Positions 18,844 through 28,373 of a stretch of 64,000 bases of DNA are shown here, piece after piece. Within the stretch, counting starts at the first letter, position 1; every line of letters begins with the position of its first letter. The notes beneath the pieces were generated by a model. The model made no database searches and was not told where the DNA came from. It was given only the letters and a program-made list of their open reading frames with translations. The stretch comes from Halobacteriovoraceae bacterium (lineage in GTDB: Bacteria > Bdellovibrionota > Bacteriovoracia > Bacteriovoracales > Bacteriovoracaceae), in contig JACKAJ010000016.1 of the NCBI GenBank assembly GCA_020635135.1, positions 682,001 through 746,000 of the forward strand. The letters are read 5' to 3'. The position numbers and the translations under genes were made by a program.

Positions 18844-19227
18844 ATGTTTGAAGAATTTAAAAAATTTGCTATGCGAGGAAACGTCGTTGATCTCGCCGTT
18901 GGTATGGTTATTGGTGGTGCTTTTGGAAAAATCGTCAGTTCTTTTGTTAAAGACGTTCTTACTCCACCACTCGGACTTTTGATGGGCGGAGTGGACTTTA
19001 GTCAACTCAGTATTATTCTCAAAGAAGCTGCCGGGGATCAAGCTGCCGTGACAATCAACTACGGAGTATTCATCCAAACAATTGTCGATTTTACAATCGT
19101 TGCCTTTGCTATTTTCATCGTCGTGAAGGCCATGAATTCGATGAAGAAAAAAGAAGAAGCTGCACCTAGTGCACCTCCAAAACAAGAAGTTCTTCTGGAA
19201 GAAATTCGCGATCTACTCAAAAAGTAA
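18844..19227 (+). CDS. mscL: large-conductance mechanosensitive channel
   Basis: MscL forms the pentameric emergency-release channel that opens under hypo-osmotic membrane tension. The 127-residue protein has the classic N-terminal helix and first membrane segment (FKKFAMRGNVVDLAVGMVIG, GGAFGKIVSSFVKDVLTPPL), a periplasmic loop, a second segment (FTIVAFAIFIVVKAMN) and a charged C-terminal bundle (EVLLEEIRDLLKK). The stop codon abuts the stop of the convergent protease gene with no gap. Confidence 0.98.
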   Translation: MFEEFKKFAMRGNVVDLAVGMVIGGAFGKIVSSFVKDVLTPPLGLLMGGVDFSQLSIILKEAAGDQAAVTINYGVFIQTIVDFTIVAFAIFIVVKAMNSMKKKEEAAPSAPPKQEVLLEEIRDLLKK

Positions 19228-20448
19228 TTATTTAATGTTGATTTTTCTTAAAACTACAAGAGGATTAATCCTCTTGTAGTTTTGTAACCATTTTTCCGTA
19301 AGACAACTATAGCCACCTTTTCCCCAGCCAACACCCCAACTGTTAGCCACGACGACGCAGTATTCACCTTCCTCAAAGCTTTTTGGTAATTGAATATAAC
19401 CCACAGCAAGGACAGCGTGTCCCTTTGTGAAGTCTTTCGCCGATTGGGTATCACTTCCATAAGAGAGAAGGCCAGTATTTCTTGAAAAGCTCTCGTTGAG
19501 AGTCACTCCAATTACAAAAGGATAATCTTGTTTGAGTTGTTGAATTGCAGAAGAAAGATCTTTAACAAGAAGAAAATCTTCTACCTTTAAAACCCCATCT
19601 TTCAAGCAGGGATCTTTGAGTGGAATTTGTGTCTGATTCCCTTTCACCGTTACCGGGTTGTAAGGGCAGTCTTTTTCCATTGGAATATCATAACTTTCAC
19701 TTTCCAAAGAACGCTTCAGAGCAAAGCCTACCCAAGAGCCTTGGACAACACATTTAACTTGTTGGCAATCAGGCTTTGCTGCCCAATAAAGATAGTGTTC
19801 TGAAAGATCAACAGATTCGTTCTTTTGAGCAGCTAAAATTTCCAACCCTTTTGTCCCTGCAAAAGCACTACAAGTTGGGCGTGCATATTGATTTTTAATA
19901 CTAGAATCTGAAAAATTTTTCACAAAATAAAAAGATGAATCTAATTTTTTTTCACTAGTGTCTTCTATTTTTGTTTCAAAGTATTTTTTATAATTTTTTT
20001 CTATTGCTTCAGAAACTTTTTTATCAATACTTGTATCCTCAGCATACTTTTCATAGACTTTGACGTTTTGTAGAAAAAGTTTATTTTGTTTCTTCCATTC
20101 TTTTAAAATCATCTGAGACTCTAAATGCCAAGCTTTGAGCGTAGCCTTGTGATCATTGACAAGTTCTTGCTGCCATTGCTTTTGTTTTTCAATCAATGTT
20201 TGAGGCTTTGAAGGTTTCTTAGGTTTTAGGAGAACCTCATCTGTCGCTTTAATTTGTTTCTGATCATTCTCTACTTCAGATGCTTCTTCGGAGTTTTCTT
20301 TTGTTTCAGGAATATCCAAGTGAGATCCAGTCGCTTTTTCCACTTCAGCGACTAACGCTTTGATAATCAGCATGCGCTGCGTATCTTCAGAATAAGCAGA
20401 AAAACACCAAGCCAAATAAGTCAGTGAACAAAAAACAAATAATTTCAT
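19228..20448 (-). CDS. exported papain-like (C1) cysteine protease
   Basis: The 406-residue protein has a signal peptide (LFVFCSLTYLAWCFSAYS), a charged, helical pro-region of about 150 residues, and a C1-type catalytic domain. The nucleophile is in QYARPTCSAFAG (Cys near 192; papain has GSCWAF), the His in GHAVLAVGY near 344, and the Asn in NSWGVGWGKGGY near 370. SEHYLYW matches the papain helix. The pro-region probably keeps the enzyme inactive until export. ATG 20448 is used; TTG at 20454 is possible, and neither has a good ribosome site. It follows fadD by 12 bases. Confidence 0.88.
   Translation of the reverse strand: MKLFVFCSLTYLAWCFSAYSEDTQRMLIIKALVAEVEKATGSHLDIPETKENSEEASEVENDQKQIKATDEVLLKPKKPSKPQTLIEKQKQWQQELVNDHKATLKAWHLESQMILKEWKKQNKLFLQNVKVYEKYAEDTSIDKKVSEAIEKNYKKYFETKIEDTSEKKLDSSFYFVKNFSDSSIKNQYARPTCSAFAGTKGLEILAAQKNESVDLSEHYLYWAAKPDCQQVKCVVQGSWVGFALKRSLESESYDIPMEKDCPYNPVTVKGNQTQIPLKDPCLKDGVLKVEDFLLVKDLSSAIQQLKQDYPFVIGVTLNESFSRNTGLLSYGSDTQSAKDFTKGHAVLAVGYIQLPKSFEEGEYCVVVANSWGVGWGKGGYSCLTEKWLQNYKRINPLVVLRKINIK
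19250..19283. terminator. perfect 34-base palindrome at the mscL/protease junction
   Basis: Two 17-base halves are perfect reverse complements, centred between 19266 and 19267, with A-rich and T-rich ends. Folded, it gives a stem of about 15 pairs with a TTAA loop and a T tract on either strand. It can end mscL transcription, yet lies inside the last codons of the convergent protease gene, so it is both coding and regulatory. Minus-strand transcripts meet it before the stop codon. Confidence 0.75.
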
Positions 20449-20460
20449 AGACAAATAAAC

Positions 20461-22134
20461 TTAAACGCTCGCCGATTCAGTTCTCAAATCTTTTCGCAAG
20501 ATTTTACCAACATTAGATTTTGGGAGATCGGTTCTGAATTCATAAAGTTTTGGTACTTTATAGCCAGTTAAATTATTGCGACAATAATCTTTAAGTTCTT
20601 CTTCTGTAAGGTTCTCATCTTTTCTAACGACAAATAGTTTTACAACTTCTCCACTTTTCGCATCGGGGACTCCGACAGCAGCGCACTCAAGAACTTTATC
20701 ATGCTTGGCAACAACATCTTCGATTTCGTTTGGATAGACGTTAAAACCAGAAACAAGAATCATATCTTTTTTCCGATCGACAATTTTTACATAGCCATCT
20801 TCATTCATAAAACCAAGATCCCCAGTTCTAAAATAACCATCTGAAGTCATAACCTTGGCAGTTTCTTCTGGCTTATTCCAATAGCCTTTCATCACTTGAG
20901 GTCCACGAATGCAAAGTTCTCCAACTTCTCCAAAAGCTAAGTCATTCCCGGCATCATCTTTAATTGAAAGTTCTGTCGATGGAATAGGCAGACCAATAAA
21001 GCCGTTGTATTCCTTCAGAGTCATGGGATTGATACAAGCTGCAGGTGAAGTTTCCGTTAAGCCGTAAGCTTCAATAAGAGGGCGTCCAGTAACCTCTTTC
21101 CATTTTTCAGCAACAAAACGCTGAACAGCCATTCCCCCTCCAAGTGTGACTTTGAGGTGGCTAAAATCAAGTTTTTTAAATTCATCATTATTAATGAGCG
21201 CATTAAAGAGTGTGTTAACTCCAGTAATTGCTGTAAACTTCCATTTCTTTAACTCTTTAACAAACCCTGGTATGTCTCTTGGATTTGTAATCAAAACATT
21301 GAGAGCTCCCATGGATGAAAAGATCAAACAATTCGCTGTCAGAGAAAAGATATGGTAGAGCGGAAGCGGAGTAATAATAATCTCGACACCTTCATCGATA
21401 AAATTGGTAATCCATTCTTTAGCTTGAAGAACGTTGGCCACAATATTACCGTGAGTAAGGATTGCTCCTTTAGCCACTCCAGTCGTTCCCCCTGTGTATT
21501 GCAAGAAAGCCGTATCTTCGTGAGTAAGTGATTCTTTTTTAAAACTCGAAGCATCTCCTTTAACGAGGGCTTCAGTAAATGTCACGGCCCCAGGAATATC
21601 CCAATGTGGAACCATTTTTTTGATGTGCTTGATTGCGAAATTTACTACTAACGATTTTGGAAATCCCAAGAGATCACCAATACCTGTAACGATTGTGTGT
21701 TTAATTTGTGTTTTTTGAATAATTTTTTCGAGATTGTGAGCTGAATTTGCAAAAATAACGATAGCCTTGGCCCCTGAATCAATGAGTTGTCCTTCAAGCT
21801 CGCGAGCAGTGTAAAGGGGATTCACGTTCACTGCCACCATTCCCGCTTGCAAAATTCCAAAAAGAGCGATGGGATATTGAAGAATATTGGGCATCATCAA
21901 CGCCACTCGATCGCCTTTTTTTAGACCTAAGTGGCTTTGCAAGTAGTGACCAAACTCATAGCTTTTTTCTTTTAGCTCAGAATAACTCAGAGTTTTTCCC
22001 ATATTGTGAAAAGCTGGTTTGTTGGCGTATTGGGTGAAAGAGTGATCTAAAATTTCAACAATTGATTTATAAGTGTTGATATCAATTTCGTGGCGAACTC
22101 CTTCATCGTAATTTTTCAACCATACTTTTTCCAT
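20461..22134 (-). CDS. fadD: long-chain fatty-acid CoA ligase
   Basis: FadD activates fatty acids with ATP and CoA for oxidation or lipid assembly. The 557-residue protein resembles E. coli FadD along its length, from the start (KVWLKNYDEGV) on. Visible motifs are the P-loop YTGGTTGVAKGAILTHGN near residue 212, EAYGLTETSPAACINP, GYFRTGDLGFMNEDGYVKI and VSGFNVYPNEIEDVV, plus the C-terminal lysine region KSNVGKILRKDLR. Predators degrade prey lipids, which would suit this gene, but that is inference. Confidence 0.95.
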   Translation of the reverse strand: MEKVWLKNYDEGVRHEIDINTYKSIVEILDHSFTQYANKPAFHNMGKTLSYSELKEKSYEFGHYLQSHLGLKKGDRVALMMPNILQYPIALFGILQAGMVAVNVNPLYTARELEGQLIDSGAKAIVIFANSAHNLEKIIQKTQIKHTIVTGIGDLLGFPKSLVVNFAIKHIKKMVPHWDIPGAVTFTEALVKGDASSFKKESLTHEDTAFLQYTGGTTGVAKGAILTHGNIVANVLQAKEWITNFIDEGVEIIITPLPLYHIFSLTANCLIFSSMGALNVLITNPRDIPGFVKELKKWKFTAITGVNTLFNALINNDEFKKLDFSHLKVTLGGGMAVQRFVAEKWKEVTGRPLIEAYGLTETSPAACINPMTLKEYNGFIGLPIPSTELSIKDDAGNDLAFGEVGELCIRGPQVMKGYWNKPEETAKVMTSDGYFRTGDLGFMNEDGYVKIVDRKKDMILVSGFNVYPNEIEDVVAKHDKVLECAAVGVPDAKSGEVVKLFVVRKDENLTEEELKDYCRNNLTGYKVPKLYEFRTDLPKSNVGKILRKDLRTESASV

Positions 22135-22209
22135 AAGACTTATTCCTTAATTAGCTAAATTTAAATTTGGTGTATTGATGACCATTTTGGCACAGTTTTG
22201 TAACTAAGA

Positions 22210-23553
22210 TCAAGCGACCAAATTCGTTCCCAATAATCTATGTTTATAACCTTTCCAGAGATAAGTGCCAAGGAATACAGCGTTCAAGAAGAGCCCTAGT
22301 GTCAATCCAAGCCAATAGCCCATGGCTTTAAGCTGAAATGAGAAATCTAAAAACAAACCTACCGGAAGCCCGACAATCCAAAAGGCGACAATAATTGAAT
22401 AGGGCACTATTTTGGTCCTTCCTATGGCCCTAAGAATGTTGGAAAAGAAAACTTGCGTTGAATCAACAATTTGAAAAGCCCCTACGCACACCAGTAAACT
22501 ACTGGCAATCGCAATAACATCTACACTTTGAGTAAAAACACCAATGAATACATCTGGAATTAAAATCAAAAGGACCATGACAATCAATGCCCACAGAAAA
22601 ATCAGTTTATAAGAAGTTTTTAAGTAGTTTGAAACTTCTAAAAACTCACCTAATCCATAATGATAGGAAACTTTAACAGACATGACAGAGGCTATCGAAA
22701 TTGGGAGCATAAAGAAAAAGCCTGCGTATTGAAATGCAATATGGTGAGCTGCCGATTGATCTAATTCAAATCTCGCCACAAAGACGCCTAAAATACAAAA
22801 TCCTAATGATTCTAAAAAATATGAAAAACCTATTGGAAGCCCAATATGAGAAAGCTTTTTAATTTTTAGATTCCAAAGTTCTCGTGAAAAGGAAAAATTG
22901 AGTTTGTATTTGCGAATAGCATAGAAAAATAGAGATAAGAAAAAAAACATCCTACTTATAACACTTGCAATTCCTAATCCTTTAACTCCTTGAATATTTC
23001 CTAGCAAAGGTAACTCGACCCCTTTTAAACAAAAAAGAAAATTTAACCCTACGTTGAGAAAGACACAAATTAAGGCAACAATATTTGCAAATCGAACATC
23101 TTCAATCCCGAGTAAATATTCTTTAACAGCTTGCACGCCAAACACAAAAAACGAAGAAAAGTACATAATGTACAAATAGTCTTCCACTTGCTCTGTAATT
23201 CTAGGATTGATTGGGAAATGCTTTAACTGGCTAGTCAGGAGAATCCCTAGACTAATAATAATGATAGCAATAATAAAAGAAAAGATTAAAGAAATAGGAA
23301 ACAGTTCCCGGCGAATTTGTTGATCATTACGATGCCGACTCATAAGAACTGAGATACTGGACTGTGCACCAATTCCAGCGTAAATCACCGGTAGGAGAAA
23401 ACCATAAGAAACTCCAAGTGCTGCTAAGGCTTCTGTCGAATACATCGAAGCGACAAAAGCATCTCCCGCATTAATCAAAGTATGGGATAGATTCCCTAAA
23501 AATACAGGAATTGTAAGAATAATAATTTCTCGAGCATTTTTAAAACTCAGCAT
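22210..23553 (-). CDS. MATE family efflux transporter
   Basis: The 447-residue protein has about twelve hydrophobic segments and the MATE N-terminal pattern (LTIPVFLGNLSHTLINAGDA, then YSTEALAALGVSYGFLLPVI). The family exports cationic drugs or metabolites in exchange for Na+ or H+. The substrate cannot be told. It starts 5 bases after the hydroxylase gene and is the third gene of a compact unit beginning at 25927. Confidence 0.9.
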   Translation of the reverse strand: MLSFKNAREIIILTIPVFLGNLSHTLINAGDAFVASMYSTEALAALGVSYGFLLPVIYAGIGAQSSISVLMSRHRNDQQIRRELFPISLIFSFIIAIIIISLGILLTSQLKHFPINPRITEQVEDYLYIMYFSSFFVFGVQAVKEYLLGIEDVRFANIVALICVFLNVGLNFLFCLKGVELPLLGNIQGVKGLGIASVISRMFFFLSLFFYAIRKYKLNFSFSRELWNLKIKKLSHIGLPIGFSYFLESLGFCILGVFVARFELDQSAAHHIAFQYAGFFFMLPISIASVMSVKVSYHYGLGEFLEVSNYLKTSYKLIFLWALIVMVLLILIPDVFIGVFTQSVDVIAIASSLLVCVGAFQIVDSTQVFFSNILRAIGRTKIVPYSIIVAFWIVGLPVGLFLDFSFQLKAMGYWLGLTLGLFLNAVFLGTYLWKGYKHRLLGTNLVA

Positions 23554-23558
23554 AACAA

Positions 23559-24467
23559 TTAAGGGCTCACAATAACTTCAGCTTCAATTTTCTCCTGAGT
23601 TTTATTATCTTCATCTGTTACATTTTGAAAAGGATAGATAAGTTGCCACAATAAATTTCCAGGAACCTCTTTAAAATGAGAGTCGATTCCCACGTCACCA
23701 CACTTTTTAAGAGGTTTATGAAATGTTTTAAAAACTAGATCCCAAATACAAGTAATTTTCCCAAAATTATGATTAGCGAGACTAACTTGTTTTGCATGGT
23801 GAACTCGGTGTAATTCAGCCGAATTAAAAATATAATTCAAAGGACCGAGAGAAAACTCGATATTAGCGTGTTCGAGCAACCCCGTAACTGCATTTAAAGT
23901 GTAAAAATAAAGCAAGGGTTCAAGTGGGACCCCTAAAAGAACAATTGGAAAGAAATAAAGTGAAAAGCTGACGAGAGTATCAACCGGATGAAAACGCCCA
24001 GAATTTCCCCAGTAAACTCGATGAGCACCATGGTGAACAGCATGAAACCGCCAGAAGAAGGAACTTGTATGAAAATACCGGTGAATCCAATAAAAGAAAA
24101 ATTCTGCGACCAAAACAACAAAAATAACTTGTAGCCACAGTGGAAATAAAGTCCATACAGTTTGAAGAGTGAATGTATGAGAAGCCAAGAAATAAATCAC
24201 AAGAAGTTTAGCAATATGACTAAATAGTGGCAGGACAAAATTACTACTTATGAGATCACTGACAAGATCTCCTCTATTTGTATTCCAACTTCTCTCATAG
24301 GGAGTTAACCATTCCAGTATTTGAATAACTGCTATCACTATCAGAGAGACAAAAGCTGGAGTCAACCATTGCCATTTAAGTTCTAAATAATTTGAGATTT
24401 GAGAGTGTAAAACGAGAGCAAAAACAACAAGAAGTGGATAAATTGAATAAGTGTACAGCTTTTTCAT
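23559..24467 (-). CDS. membrane fatty-acid hydroxylase / sterol desaturase family protein
   Basis: This family uses a di-iron centre held by histidine clusters to hydroxylate or desaturate lipids. The 302 residues have four or more membrane segments and the three clusters: HRYFH near 126, FHAVHHGAHR near 143, and HRVHHAKQ near 217, plus HANIEFSLGP. The substrate is unknown; bacterial members act on sterols, carotenoids, hopanoids, sphingolipids or alkylglycerols. The ATG overlaps the stop of the exported hydrolase gene by 4 bases (ATGA), pointing to translational coupling. Confidence 0.9.
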   Translation of the reverse strand: MKKLYTYSIYPLLVVFALVLHSQISNYLELKWQWLTPAFVSLIVIAVIQILEWLTPYERSWNTNRGDLVSDLISSNFVLPLFSHIAKLLVIYFLASHTFTLQTVWTLFPLWLQVIFVVLVAEFFFYWIHRYFHTSSFFWRFHAVHHGAHRVYWGNSGRFHPVDTLVSFSLYFFPIVLLGVPLEPLLYFYTLNAVTGLLEHANIEFSLGPLNYIFNSAELHRVHHAKQVSLANHNFGKITCIWDLVFKTFHKPLKKCGDVGIDSHFKEVPGNLLWQLIYPFQNVTDEDNKTQEKIEAEVIVSP

Positions 24468-25927
24468 TCTCTATCCTCAATGAGATCCAGTGTAGTCATG
24501 AACAAGGCTTTATAGACATTTTTACGATACTGATCTTCAAATAAATCGTAAGATTTTAAAGTTTTGGGATTTGTAATAAAACCATCGAGAATCATATGAG
24601 AGGATTCCATGACAATCGTATAGGTATTTTCTGTCCAAGCGTTTGGGATAATCGTTCCAGGATACTCGACGAGTCCATCATTTGCTCCTTTAAAAAGCTT
24701 TAATGTTTTATTGAGCAAAATGGCATCAGTCATGGCCATATCATCTTTTTTGATCAATCCATCTCCAGGCAATATCCCTGTTAAATTGATGTATTTTAAT
24801 GTGTTCGGCAATTCATGAGCGTAAGGAGCTACAAATTCTTGCATGATCTCTGGTTTTATAAAAAGAAATGGTTCTTTTAAATCTGACATCCCAAATATTT
24901 TCAATAACCATTTCGGAGCATATTTTTCTAAATAAGCAATATTAGCTCCTGAGATCATCCCAGAAATGTTCATATAAGCTTTGAGAGAAGAGTCTTCATT
25001 GATTAATCCTGCTTTATTCAGTCTTCCCAGAGCGCGAATAAGTTCTGGAGCCCCCTTGCTTAGGCTCATGAGAATAATCTTTTGAGAGTCATGTATATGG
25101 TCTTTTAAATATTTCTCAATCACCTGAGTATTTTCAAAAGTCGTCCCATAGGGATCCACTGGGACATATTCTAAATCAACTCCTAGGGATTTCATGTCAT
25201 CGAGGAACATATGAACATAATAAGGTAAGTCCTCTAGGTATTTCGGATCATTGCTCCATCCTAAGCCTAAGGCAATAACGATTTTATATTCACTATAATT
25301 TTCTTCATTTTGATTCCCGGTACTTTCGACTTGGTTAACATAATTATCTATAAACGATTTTCTTGTCATATTGTTGCGGGGATCTGAATTTATATATTCT
25401 TTAAAAAGTTCTGAAGCAAATCCCATCCCGTAACGATAAGTCAGCACTCGATTTGTCTCAATATTATAAAAGGGTAAGGGATGATGTTTAAGATACTCTT
25501 TGGCTGTTTTTTCAACTCGCCAAACATTTCCTCCAATTTCGACTTGATTAAGAGACTCCATGACAACTTGAGGTAATTGAATCCCAAAGTAAGTTTCGCG
25601 ATAACGATTATATTGAGAAGCCAATGTATTATATTTTTCTAGAGGAAAACGACAACTTGAAACACGATAAATAGAAATTTTTCTTCGATATTGTTGGCGT
25701 TTATTCCAAGAAAACCACAGTCCTCCAACATTCCCATCAGAAAATTGGATACATTGAATTAGACCACCTTTAGTTTTCCAAAAACGGACTTGATTTTTAT
25801 TTGCAATTTCTATTTGATATTCTGGAAAAGTAGAAAGAGCAGCTCCCCTATCATCAAAATAATCGACGATTGTACCTGAATAAGCATCGGATATTATTAA
25901 GAGGAATATAAAAAACAATCTGAACAT
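24464..25927 (-). CDS. exported alpha/beta-hydrolase-like protein, possibly a lipase
   Basis: The 487-residue protein begins with a signal peptide (LFFIFLLIISDAYSGT). An N-terminal beta-rich part of about 200 residues precedes a putative alpha/beta-hydrolase domain: a nucleophile elbow in LMSLSKGAPELI (Ser near 287), an acidic candidate in GANDGLVEYPG and a histidine in ESSHMILDGF near the end. The order Ser-Asp-His fits a hydrolase, though the elbow is SLSKG rather than GXSXG. It leads a three-gene unit with the hydroxylase and MATE exporter. Confidence 0.65.
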   Translation of the reverse strand: MFRLFFIFLLIISDAYSGTIVDYFDDRGAALSTFPEYQIEIANKNQVRFWKTKGGLIQCIQFSDGNVGGLWFSWNKRQQYRRKISIYRVSSCRFPLEKYNTLASQYNRYRETYFGIQLPQVVMESLNQVEIGGNVWRVEKTAKEYLKHHPLPFYNIETNRVLTYRYGMGFASELFKEYINSDPRNNMTRKSFIDNYVNQVESTGNQNEENYSEYKIVIALGLGWSNDPKYLEDLPYYVHMFLDDMKSLGVDLEYVPVDPYGTTFENTQVIEKYLKDHIHDSQKIILMSLSKGAPELIRALGRLNKAGLINEDSSLKAYMNISGMISGANIAYLEKYAPKWLLKIFGMSDLKEPFLFIKPEIMQEFVAPYAHELPNTLKYINLTGILPGDGLIKKDDMAMTDAILLNKTLKLFKGANDGLVEYPGTIIPNAWTENTYTIVMESSHMILDGFITNPKTLKSYDLFEDQYRKNVYKALFMTTLDLIEDRE

Positions 25928-26024
25928 TTCACCCCCAAGCTGAGGAAGTTCATACTATAGAAGCTCTTATCCAACAAGACTTAAAACCAAATTTCCAAAC
26001 TTAGAAATAAGTGATTTCAATATC

Positions 26025-26321
26025 TTATGCATTTAAATTCTGAGGAATATCTTCTTGATACCAAATAAATCCCTCTAAAGGTTCTTTGCCCTCTGGAATC
26101 ATCCAGTGATCAGTCAGAGGAGGAATGGAGACCATATCTCCAGCTTTTACAGAAAATGTTTGATCACCACTGACCACTTTACCCTTACCTTTTAAAACCA
26201 CAAATGTTTCAAAGTCTTTGTGTTGATGAGCACGACCAGCAGTTTCAAATTTTATATGCTCAAGAAGAATTTTATTATCCTCCTTTAAGAGTATAGCGAG
26301 TTCACCAAAACGAGTTTTCAT
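26025..26321 (-). CDS. small cupin-fold protein
   Basis: The 98 residues form a single cupin domain: metal-ligand motif 1 in AGRAHQHKDFETFVVLKGKG (HQH and E) and motif 2 in AGDMVSIPPLTDHWMIP (His). Such proteins may bind a metal or act as small sensors or isomerases. ATG 26321 is chosen because TTGGAG lies about 7 bases upstream; a longer frame to 26345 lacks a site. It is divergent from the lipoprotein gene at 26533. Confidence 0.85.
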   Translation of the reverse strand: MKTRFGELAILLKEDNKILLEHIKFETAGRAHQHKDFETFVVLKGKGKVVSGDQTFSVKAGDMVSIPPLTDHWMIPEGKEPLEGFIWYQEDIPQNLNA

Positions 26322-26532
26322 ATGTGTCTCCAAATTACTACTCAAAGATAACTTAAGTCATTTAAATAGGCTAATGCCAATTATTATTTGCAAAATCTCT
26401 ATTAAAAAATTTCACTAAAAACAGCTATAAATATTTATTTTTACTAATCTAAGTCAAACATCTTTTCGCTTAAAAACTCTCTAGCCCCCATAATGTTATA
26501 AGGTCGTATTTTTTTAAGGCAGGAGGTCCATT

Positions 26533-28320
26533 ATGTTAAGAGTCGTGTTTTTAAATGTGCTAGCGAGCACGCTGCTTCTCTTCTCGTGTACAGCAGAAAA
26601 GAAAACTACCAGTTTTAGTACTTCGGCTGGAGGGACTGATGGATTATCACCTGAAGGTAAGGGACTTTTTAAAAACGGTGATGTGGTTTTTGATCAGCCA
26701 CTTTCACTAGTTCTAGAAAAGCACAGCGATGGCCTCAAGCAAGAACTCTCCACATTTATTTGGGGAGGAGACTTGAGACTCACAGAGCTTCAAGAAGCTG
26801 CTTTTGACTCCAGTGGAAAATCAGAATGTACCGCTAGCTTAGTGGATGTCAATGGAGGGCCCATCTCTCAACAAATAAAAGAGCTTTCCCAATATATTGA
26901 TTTTTCACTCATCTCCATTGATACCAAAAGATATCTCTTTGATTTTGACCTCTTCGTTGAAAAGATGACCATTCAATCTTTGGAATCACTACAAGGTCAA
27001 AAACTCTACCTTGATTGTGAAGTGGCCATGGTCGATAGTGAAAGACAAAAAGGCTCAGTCACATATAAAGCAGAACTTTCTTCTGATTATGTGATTGATG
27101 AATTAGCGAAAGATAATCTTTGTCAATCCAAGTACGATAGTGATTTTGAGTTTCTTACAGTTCACAATGGGAAAGTCGTTTGTCTTGATAACACTTGTGC
27201 CAATTGCGAAACTGAAGATGAAATTATTAATGTCGATGGGACAGATTTTAAAATCAAAAATGATGTTGCGAAAGGTTTTTATATGGCCTGGTACGCTGAT
27301 GGAAGCAATGGTGATACAGGTCTCTTCAAAGATGGTGATGTCACCCTCTCAGCAAACCAATACGTTCTTGAACTCGATTACGATAGCGCCAATGAAGTTT
27401 ATTCTAAAAAGATTTCAGAAGTTGATCTTGGAAATCTCATTGCTTCAGAAGCAGCGAAAGAATCAACTTATGCTACCAACCTTACCTGTACGGCTCGCAG
27501 TACAGATATTGGAGGGCAAGCCATTGATGCTGACAAACAACTACTGGCTTTGCAACTCATGAAATCATTTACGGGAGATCCCAAAATGGTTGAGTTCCGG
27601 CTCTCCCGAGCTGATCTTCAAACTTATATGAAATCCCATAACATGCCCTCAGTGAGTAATTTTGATCTATCACTCGACTGCCAAATTGAGATGCTTGATA
27701 CCATGGATAGAACGGGGAATGTGAATATTCGCTTTCTCAATGCCCGAATCAAGCAACATTCTTATGTCAGAGCTGTCAATGTCACTGTCAGCGGTGATGG
27801 AGAAGGCAAGATTGGAGTCGTCACTCCATACACAGCTCTTGGTTACTTTTATAATAAAGCCTCTGATCAAGATCCTTATCAGATAAAATCTAAAGCTCCA
27901 GGCGGAGTAACAATGCCTGTCAGCGTTTACTTTTATGATGACCCTCAACATACATTTTCTTGTGCGATCACTTCCGGCCAAAAAGATTATACTGCTGGTT
28001 ACGATCCTATTAATGTAGAAGCTACTTGTAATAAGCTTCCACCTAGTAGAAAAGTAACATTAGTTGTCTATGGTGACGGAGGTTTCACTATTAACTTGAA
28101 AAAAGATGCTGGCGGAGCAGTCGTTGAAACTTTCAGTGAAGCGGCCATGACAAGAACTTATGGATTCACTTCTAAGATTCTCTACTGGCCAATAGCTGAT
28201 ACTCTTTCATCGAGCATAATCGCTGCAGGTGGAAGTTCCTGCTCTTTAACAGCAGGATCAGAGCAAGTTGCAGCGGGATCAACTGATGTAGGAATCTCTT
28301 ACACTTGTAATACAAACTAA
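26533..28320 (+). CDS. lipoprotein with an internal duplication, unknown function
   Basis: The 595-residue protein has a lipoprotein signal ending LLLFSC with Cys19. After a flexible linker come two related blocks, about residues 44-182 and 262-404. Each starts with GLFK(N/D)GDV, contains an ECTAS or TCTAR cysteine strand, a VNGGPIS or IGGQAID turn, an LDCE or LDCQ strand, and ends in a similar beta strand. A third, different beta-rich region (410-595) has paired cysteines. AGGAGG precedes the ATG. No enzyme motif is seen; it may be a surface adhesin or scaffold. Confidence 0.8.
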   Translation: MLRVVFLNVLASTLLLFSCTAEKKTTSFSTSAGGTDGLSPEGKGLFKNGDVVFDQPLSLVLEKHSDGLKQELSTFIWGGDLRLTELQEAAFDSSGKSECTASLVDVNGGPISQQIKELSQYIDFSLISIDTKRYLFDFDLFVEKMTIQSLESLQGQKLYLDCEVAMVDSERQKGSVTYKAELSSDYVIDELAKDNLCQSKYDSDFEFLTVHNGKVVCLDNTCANCETEDEIINVDGTDFKIKNDVAKGFYMAWYADGSNGDTGLFKDGDVTLSANQYVLELDYDSANEVYSKKISEVDLGNLIASEAAKESTYATNLTCTARSTDIGGQAIDADKQLLALQLMKSFTGDPKMVEFRLSRADLQTYMKSHNMPSVSNFDLSLDCQIEMLDTMDRTGNVNIRFLNARIKQHSYVRAVNVTVSGDGEGKIGVVTPYTALGYFYNKASDQDPYQIKSKAPGGVTMPVSVYFYDDPQHTFSCAITSGQKDYTAGYDPINVEATCNKLPPSRKVTLVVYGDGGFTINLKKDAGGAVVETFSEAAMTRTYGFTSKILYWPIADTLSSSIIAAGGSSCSLTAGSEQVAAGSTDVGISYTCNTN

Positions 28321-28343
28321 TTCACTAAAAGATAATATGAAGC

Positions 28344-28373
28344 AAAGGGCCCAGAAAATGGGCCCTTTTTATT
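28344..28373 (+). terminator. Rho-independent terminator after the lipoprotein gene
   Basis: A 9-base stem (AAAGGGCCC with GGGCCCTTT) closes a 7-base loop and is followed by TTTTTATT. It lies 23 bases past the stop. The presumed TTG start of the next gene overlaps its 3' edge. Confidence 0.85.

Noticed and set aside
22180..22197. TTGGCACAGTTTTGTA, resembling a -24/-12 promoter
   Set aside because: The -12 half is poor and it points into the 3' end of the MATE gene.
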